From contig NZ_LTAW01000013.1 of the NCBI RefSeq assembly GCF_001639725.1, forward strand, positions 1 to 63,739: DNA of 63,739 nt, read 5' to 3'. Both the position numbers and the translations under genes were made by a program. This DNA is from Marinomonas atlantica. Lineage in GTDB: Bacteria > Pseudomonadota > Gammaproteobacteria > Pseudomonadales > Marinomonadaceae. Of the stretch, positions 59,122 to 63,739 are shown piece by piece (the stretch's first letter is position 1; each line of letters opens with the position of its first letter). The notes under the pieces are model-generated. The model worked only from the letters and a program-made list of their open reading frames with translations. It searched no databases and was not told the DNA's origin.

Positions 59122-60858
59122 CTGAAAGGATTAGATTTCATCGCACGTTGGCGTAATAGAGAATTGGCAGCGGATGATCTTTTGATACTCTCAGGCTTGG
59201 CTGTGGTCTGTGGTGTGCTAAGTAGCTTAGCGATGACAGGCATGATTGAGCTGCTTTATTGGCTTTCTTCTACTGTTTTACCTTCCCATAGTGAAAACTA
59301 TGAAGCGTTATCTCCTACAGTTCGTTTTATTTTACCTGTACTTGCTTGCGCTGTCTTAACCTTTATTTGGTTGTTGGTGCCTTCGAAATTCTTAAATGTA
59401 GGTATTCCCTACGTGGTAGAGAGACTTAATTACCATCAGGGAAATTTGCCCTTTATGAACGCATTCATTCAGTTTGTTGGGGCGTTTATTGGTTTGTTTG
59501 GTGGTTTGTCGATTGGCAAAGAAGGGCCTGCTGTTCATATAGGTGCCACATTCGGAAGCCTTTTGGCACAGCGTTTTCGTTTGTCATATATTGCTGTAGA
59601 TACGCTGGTTGCTTGTGGCGTAGCTGGTGCGATTGCTGCCGCTTTCCAGACGCCATTGGCTGGGGTGCTGTTTGCTTATGAAGTGATTTTTCACGAATAT
59701 CGACTGCGGTTAGTGTTGCCTGTTCTATTATCATCTGTTGTTGCCACGGGTATTAGTCAGATGATTCTAGGCCGTATTGAAGTGTTTGAATTAGAAACGG
59801 TATTTTTACCCCTTTATCAGCCTGATATGCTTGTTGCTTACGCTGTCTTATCGGTTTGTCTAATTGTTGCTTCAACTTTATTTTATCAAGTGCAAAGGGG
59901 GTTGTGGCGTTTAAGTGGCTTTCCTCTTGCTGCGCGCTTTATGACAGTCGGAGTGTTGACTGGACTTGTTGGTTTGTTCTTGCCTCAAGTTTTAGGTGGC
60001 GGTTATGACACATTAAATAGCTTGTTACAGGGAGATGTTTTGCTAGTGTCTTTGCTTGGGTTGGCTTTCGCTAAAGTGCTGCTTACGTCTGTTTCAATCG
60101 GGTTAGGTATTCCCGGTGGAATGGTTGGCCCAACATTCGTGATTGGCGGTATGCTTGGTGCTCAAGTCTCCTTTTGGTTCGATACACAAATTCCTGTAGC
60201 AGCGGAACTCGCCTTATTTGTTTTATTAGGCATGGCGGGGATGATGGCAACAGTTTTTCAAGCACCGCTTACGGCGATTGTTGCTATGGTAGAGATGACG
60301 CATACATCAGTCACGATTGCTCCCGCTATTTTGGTGATCGTTGTGTCTTGCACTGCTGTGCGGCTATTGTTTAATCAGGATTCTATTTTCGTGGAGCGCT
60401 TACATTCTTTAGGTATGGTATCTGAATGGAGCCCAGTCCAAAGAGTGTTACGTCAACATGATATTCGTAGTGTCGCCAGTAAAGTAACTCACTTTCCTGA
60501 ATTGCTTCATCTTGAGCGGGTCCGTGATCTGGCTTCGGGTATGATAGACTATGTCTCGATCGAGAAAGATGGACAACATTTCATTTTTTCCGTGTCTGAG
60601 ATAGTTGAAAAGTTAAAAGAGCTCGATTTAGGCCCTCAGCCTTGGTTGATGGTTGAAAAAAATCGACAAGCGATGGATGTTTTAGGTGCGTTAGCTGGTG
60701 CCCCTGTTAGCGTTGTAGATTCTTCTTTGTCATTGGCTGAGTTGTTAAGCTGGTTACATAGCCATGAGCAACATCAAGTGTTAGTAAATTTTGCTAAACA
60801 GCAAGAGCTGTGGCTGGTGACATCACAGGAATTAGATCAAATGTTGTTGAAAGGATAA
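59122..60858 (+). CDS. ClC-family chloride channel or exchanger
   Basis: A polytopic ClC protein. The common start would be TTG 59164 (564 residues), but CTG 59122 is in frame, has AAGGAGG 6 bases upstream and adds LKGLDFIARWRNRE, so it is more likely; no ATG, GTG or TTG lies between. Gating Glu120 (TTG numbering) is in GKEGPAVHIG. The GSGIP serine is replaced (NVGIPYV), and the inner proton-path Glu203 position of E. coli ClcA aligns with Val174 in LFAYEVIF. The C-terminal 130 residues may be degenerate CBS domains. hemJ follows after 2 bases. Confidence 0.88.
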   Translation: MKGLDFIARWRNRELAADDLLILSGLAVVCGVLSSLAMTGMIELLYWLSSTVLPSHSENYEALSPTVRFILPVLACAVLTFIWLLVPSKFLNVGIPYVVERLNYHQGNLPFMNAFIQFVGAFIGLFGGLSIGKEGPAVHIGATFGSLLAQRFRLSYIAVDTLVACGVAGAIAAAFQTPLAGVLFAYEVIFHEYRLRLVLPVLLSSVVATGISQMILGRIEVFELETVFLPLYQPDMLVAYAVLSVCLIVASTLFYQVQRGLWRLSGFPLAARFMTVGVLTGLVGLFLPQVLGGGYDTLNSLLQGDVLLVSLLGLAFAKVLLTSVSIGLGIPGGMVGPTFVIGGMLGAQVSFWFDTQIPVAAELALFVLLGMAGMMATVFQAPLTAIVAMVEMTHTSVTIAPAILVIVVSCTAVRLLFNQDSIFVERLHSLGMVSEWSPVQRVLRQHDIRSVASKVTHFPELLHLERVRDLASGMIDYVSIEKDGQHFIFSVSEIVEKLKELDLGPQPWLMVEKNRQAMDVLGALAGAPVSVVDSSLSLAELLSWLHSHEQHQVLVNFAKQQELWLVTSQELDQMLLKG

Positions 60859-60860
60859 GT

Positions 60861-61283
60861 ATGCTTTGGGTTAAAGCTTTTCATATAATTGCTGTCGTAT
60901 GTTGGTTTGCAGCCTTGTTCTATTTGCCAAGATTGTTCGTTTATCATGCTGACGCAAAAGATCAAGAAAGTATTGAGCGCTTTAAAGTTATGGAGAGAAA
61001 GCTCTATCGTGGCATCATGACACCTTCTGCGATCGCAACGGTGATACTCGGTTTTTGGATTGTTTCTTACAATGCTGAGTACTACTTTAGCTCTGGCTGG
61101 TTTCACGCCAAAATGTTGCTGGTTGCGATGTTATTAGGCTACCACCATGCTTGTGGCAGATTGTTAAAGAAATTTGCTAACAATCAAAATACTCGTAGCC
61201 ATGTTTTTTATCGATGGTTTAACGAATTTCCAGTTTTAGTTCTCATCGGCGTTGTTACTCTCGTCGTTGTTAGACCGTTTTAA
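60861..61283 (+). CDS. hemJ: Protoporphyrinogen IX oxidase HemJ
   Basis: A 140-residue inner-membrane haem protein with four helices. It oxidises protoporphyrinogen IX to protoporphyrin in bacteria lacking HemG/HemY oxidases. The conserved His8 is in WVKAFHIIAVVCWFA, and PRLFVYHA and WFHAKMLLV follow. ATG 60861 after AAAGGATAAGT is preferred; the frame opens at 60810 inside the ClC gene. It is directly followed by hemL after 26 bases, so both belong to haem synthesis. Confidence 0.93.
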   Translation: MLWVKAFHIIAVVCWFAALFYLPRLFVYHADAKDQESIERFKVMERKLYRGIMTPSAIATVILGFWIVSYNAEYYFSSGWFHAKMLLVAMLLGYHHACGRLLKKFANNQNTRSHVFYRWFNEFPVLVLIGVVTLVVVRPF

Positions 61284-61309
61284 TTTTCAGTTTATAGTTG
61301 GATCCTATT

Positions 61310-62593
61310 ATGAGTCGTTCAGAAGATTTATATTCTCGCGCCCAAAAACATATTCCTGGCGGTGTGAACTCACCAGTTCGAGCATTTAATGGGGTAGGGG
61401 GCTCACCAATCTTTTTTCAAAAAGGAGAAGGGGCTTATGTCTACGATGAAGATGGCCAACGCTATATTGATTATGTTGGCTCATGGGGGCCAATGATCTT
61501 AGGTCATTCACACCCTGATGTTATTGATGCTGTACGCAAACAGCTCGATTACGGTTTAAGCTTTGGTGCTCCAACCGAAGTTGAAATTACCATGGCGGAC
61601 AAAGTGTGCGAACTTGTACCTTCTATGGATATGGTTCGTATGGTCAACTCCGGTACCGAAGCGACCATGAGTGCGATTCGATTGTCTCGTGGCTATACTG
61701 GCCGAGATAAAATCGTAAAATTTGAAGGGTGTTACCATGGTCACTCTGATTCTCTGCTTGTAAAAGCTGGATCGGGTGCTTTGACGCTAGGTGTTCCAAA
61801 CTCTCCTGGTGTGCCTGCAGACCTTGCAAAACATACGATTACGCTGCAATACAATGATATTGAAGAAGTGAAATCTTGTTTCGCTGAAATCGGCGACCAA
61901 ATTGCCTGTATTATTGTTGAGCCTGTGGCTGGCAATATGAACTGTATTCCCCCTGTATCGGGTTTCTTGGAAACATTGCGTGAAGTATGTGACGCATCCG
62001 GTGCTGTTCTGATCTTTGATGAAGTGATGACGGGGTTTCGTGTTGCATTGGGTGGTGCTCAAGAAAAATTCAATGTCACGCCTGACCTTACAACATTAGG
62101 TAAAGTCATTGGCGCGGGGATGCCCGTCGGAGCTTTTGGCGGCAAGCGTGAAATTATGGAGCAGATCTCACCGCTTGGTCCGGTATATCAAGCTGGTACC
62201 CTATCTGGAAACCCTGTTGCTATGGTTGCTGGCCTTGCCGTATTAAATAAAATCAGTGAACCATCTTTCCATGCAGAATTAGAAAGCAAAACGACTAAAC
62301 TAATGGACGGTATCAAAGCTGCGGCGGATGAGTTAAATGTTCCATTAGTGACCGTGAGTGTTGGTGGTATGTTTGGTTTGTTTTTTACTGATCAAAAGCA
62401 AGTGACAACGTTTGCTGACGTACAGAAGTGTGATACGGATAAATTCAAACTATTTTTCCACCACTTATTAGAGGAAGGTGTTTATTTGGCGCCTTCTGCG
62501 TATGAAGCTGGCTTTATATCTCAAGCGCATTCAGATGAAGACATTGCATTCACCATTGCTGCGGCGAAACGCGCTTTAGCGAAACTTGTATAG
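61310..62593 (+). CDS. hemL: Glutamate-1-semialdehyde 2,1-aminomutase
   Basis: A 427-residue PLP enzyme that makes 5-aminolevulinate from the product of HemA. The substrate-binding N terminus [25 protein letters not shown] and the PLP lysine in [14 protein letters not shown] are diagnostic. ATG 61310 is preferred over the upstream frame opening at 61298. Its operon with hemJ separates it from hemA, which is 53 kb away. Confidence 0.97.
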   Translation: MSRSEDLYSRAQKHIPGGVNSPVRAFNGVGGSPIFFQKGEGAYVYDEDGQRYIDYVGSWGPMILGHSHPDVIDAVRKQLDYGLSFGAPTEVEITMADKVCELVPSMDMVRMVNSGTEATMSAIRLSRGYTGRDKIVKFEGCYHGHSDSLLVKAGSGALTLGVPNSPGVPADLAKHTITLQYNDIEEVKSCFAEIGDQIACIIVEPVAGNMNCIPPVSGFLETLREVCDASGAVLIFDEVMTGFRVALGGAQEKFNVTPDLTTLGKVIGAGMPVGAFGGKREIMEQISPLGPVYQAGTLSGNPVAMVAGLAVLNKISEPSFHAELESKTTKLMDGIKAAADELNVPLVTVSVGGMFGLFFTDQKQVTTFADVQKCDTDKFKLFFHHLLEEGVYLAPSAYEAGFISQAHSDEDIAFTIAAAKRALAKLV

Positions 62594-62606
62594 ATAGGAG
62601 TCCTTA

Positions 62607-63401
62607 ATGAAGGTTGATAATATGCCTGTCGAAGAAACTGAGAAAGATATCCCAAAAGATGAAGTAGACTCAGATACTACTGAATCGAAGTCCACGCAGA
62701 AGCAACCACGTCGTGGCGTGTATCTTTTGCCTAACTTATTTACTACAGCGGCTTTGTTTTCAGGGTTCTACTCGATCATTGCGGCAATGGATGGAAACTT
62801 TACGCAAGCAGCGGTAGCGATTTTTATCTCAATGGTCCTTGATGGTCTCGATGGTCGCGTGGCGCGTCTAACTCGTACTCAAAGTGCCTTTGGTGCCGAG
62901 TATGATTCATTGGCCGATATGGTGTCGTTCGGTATTGCGCCAGCGTTAGTAGCATTTACTTGGGCCTTAGCGCCTCTTGGTAAAGTGGGTTGGATTGCCG
63001 CGTTTATTTATGCGGTGGGTGCAGCATTACGTTTGGCTCGATTTAACACTATGATCGGTAGTCAAGATAAGCGTTATTTTACAGGATTACCTAGCCCATC
63101 AGCGGCGGCGATTGTGGCTGGCGTAATTTGGGCAGCAGAAAGCGCCGGTGTTGCGGGAGAGCAAATCGCTAGTATCATGGCGTTGCTTGTACCTGTGACT
63201 GGTCTGCTAATGGTGAGCAATGTGAAGTACCGCAGCTTTAAGGATCTCAATTTGAAAGGACGAGTTCCTTTTGTCGTGCTACTTATTGCGGTACTAGTAT
63301 TAGTACTTATCGCATTAGAGCCCGCATTGGTCTTAGCTGGCGTATTTTGTGCCTACGGATTGTGGGGGTTGCTTGGTATCGTTTTTAAGCAACTGCGCTA
63401 A
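62607..63401 (+). CDS. pssA: CDP-diacylglycerol-serine O-phosphatidyltransferase
   Basis: A 264-residue integral membrane enzyme making phosphatidylserine, precursor of phosphatidylethanolamine. The CDP-alcohol phosphotransferase signature is DGLDGRVARL...FGAEYDSLADM, with D-G-x2-D-G-x2-A-R-x8-G-x3-D-x3-D intact. A charged, Glu/Ser/Lys-rich N terminus of about 35 residues precedes about six to eight helices. This is the membrane-bound type II PssA of pseudomonads, not the peripheral E. coli type. A terminator follows. Confidence 0.95.
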   Translation: MKVDNMPVEETEKDIPKDEVDSDTTESKSTQKQPRRGVYLLPNLFTTAALFSGFYSIIAAMDGNFTQAAVAIFISMVLDGLDGRVARLTRTQSAFGAEYDSLADMVSFGIAPALVAFTWALAPLGKVGWIAAFIYAVGAALRLARFNTMIGSQDKRYFTGLPSPSAAAIVAGVIWAAESAGVAGEQIASIMALLVPVTGLLMVSNVKYRSFKDLNLKGRVPFVVLLIAVLVLVLIALEPALVLAGVFCAYGLWGLLGIVFKQLR

Positions 63402-63420
63402 CGCTAAATAGCCATACCTT

Positions 63421-63456
63421 AAAGCCCGTTGCTTGTATAAGCAGCGGGTTTTTTCG
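63421..63456 (+). terminator. Terminator after pssA
   Basis: CCCGTTGCTT and AAGCAGCGGG pair as a 10-bp stem (one T-G), extended by A/T pairs, with a GTAT loop and a run of six T's. Confidence 0.9.
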
Positions 63457-63600
63457 TTTCTAGAGCAATAGTATGAGTGGTGAGGTTTTAAAAACGACGT
63501 CTGCTTAACCACATAGGTCAAAGTTGATTGATGTTTGACCGTTTAGGTGTTTGTTTGTGTGTTTATTAATCAAATTTGGCGCTATTTAAAAGAATGATGC
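63457..63600. other. AT-rich region between pssA and the rRNA promoter
   Basis: No gene is seen. The stretch becomes increasingly AT-rich towards 63600, as expected upstream of a strong stable-RNA promoter where Fis and alpha-subunit contacts occur. I cannot assign individual protein sites. Confidence 0.4.
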
Positions 63601-63656
63601 GTTTTTATTAAATTAATTTAAAAACCGCTTGCACTGAAAATTCAGATGCGTATTAT
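63601..63656 (+). promoter_or_regulatory. rRNA operon P1-type promoter with UP element
   Basis: An AT-rich UP-like block (63601-63623) precedes -35 TTGCAC (63629-63634), a 16-base spacer and -10 TATTAT (63651-63656). The discriminator ACGCCTCC is GC-rich, a trait of stringently controlled rrn P1 promoters. Its position just before a boxB/boxA leader confirms the assignment. Confidence 0.85.
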
Positions 63657-63678
63657 ACGCCTCCACTGACACGGACAA

Positions 63679-63724
63679 CGCTTCACAACAACGAAGCGGT
63701 AACGAAGTCAGACGCTCTTTAAAA
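63679..63724 (+). promoter_or_regulatory. rRNA leader antitermination boxB/boxA
   Basis: CGCTTC-N8-GAAGCG (63679-63698) forms a boxB-like hairpin, followed by GCTCTTTAAAA (63714-63724), close to the boxA element used by Nus factors in rRNA leaders. The 16S rRNA gene should begin beyond the window end. Confidence 0.85.
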
Positions 63725-63739
63725 TAGATAATCAGATAA

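Overview
The window is a chromosomal segment from a gammaproteobacterium. Gene order and protein flavour point to the Oceanospirillales (Marinomonas-like), with Pseudomonas-type neighbourhoods such as hemA-prfA-prmC next to lolB-ispE-prs-rplY-pth-ychF, hemC-hemD-hemX-hemY beside argH, and truD-surE-pcm-nlpD-rpoS. This placement is inferred from synteny and protein similarity remembered by eye, not from a search. Coding density is high and almost every gene has an intact, recognisable product. I see no prophage, transposon, integron, CRISPR array or clear defence island. No clearly new multi-gene system is present; the unusual items are single genes or small regulatory features.

Layout. 1-160: two tRNA genes (Met, Gln) with a minus-strand promoter. 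264-6809 (minus): TPR lipoprotein, lolB, ispE, prs, rplY, pth, ychF. 7048-10274 (plus): hemA, prfA, prmC. 10279-14042: yaaA, a 68-residue protein with a BASS-like membrane protein, and an Aer-like PAS chemoreceptor. 14042-18207 (minus): hemC, hemD, hemX, hemY, divergent from argH. 19820-20581: an orphan membrane-anchored protein with a Ser-Glu repeat. 20763-24393: lptM, lysA, dapF, a DUF484 gene and a HAD phosphatase, with xerC missing from its usual place. 24493-28931: trxA, an M23 peptidase, tyrS, tilS. 28984-32469: an accessory block (FadL porin, P-loop kinase, DUF6482-like gene, VanB-type reductase). 32653-42532: pyrG, eno (no kdsA between), ftsB, ispD, ispF, truD, surE, pcm, a DUF368 gene, nlpD, rpoS. 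42602-50886: AhpA-like protein, serB, an orphan HepT-like protein, moeA-moaB-moaA, tesB, queG, a small protein. 51314-53525: ilvI-ilvH. 53778-59026: an acidic exported protein, then Lrp-type regulators, EamA and LysE transporters, luxS and an APC permease. 59122-63401: ClC, hemJ, hemL, pssA. 63402-63739: promoter and leader of an rRNA operon whose 16S gene lies beyond the window.

Functionally, seven tetrapyrrole genes (hemA, hemC, hemD, hemX, hemY, hemJ, hemL) lie in three loci. The MEP isoprenoid pathway is represented by ispD, ispE and ispF. lysA and dapF form the end of the diaminopimelate/lysine branch, ilvIH starts branched-chain amino-acid synthesis, and moaA/moaB/moeA make molybdenum cofactor. 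Translation is served by tyrS, tilS, truD, prfA, prmC, pth, rplY, ychF, queG and tRNAs.

Most worth a second look: an orphan HepT-like protein that has lost the catalytic histidine; a ClC protein with channel-like substitutions and a possible CTG start; an Lrp-regulator/permease/luxS arrangement with repeated operator-like sites; a small secreted very acidic protein; an AhpA-like protein with a degenerate cyclase-like domain; and a perfect 12-bp hairpin inside the end of prmC that lies just past convergent yaaA.
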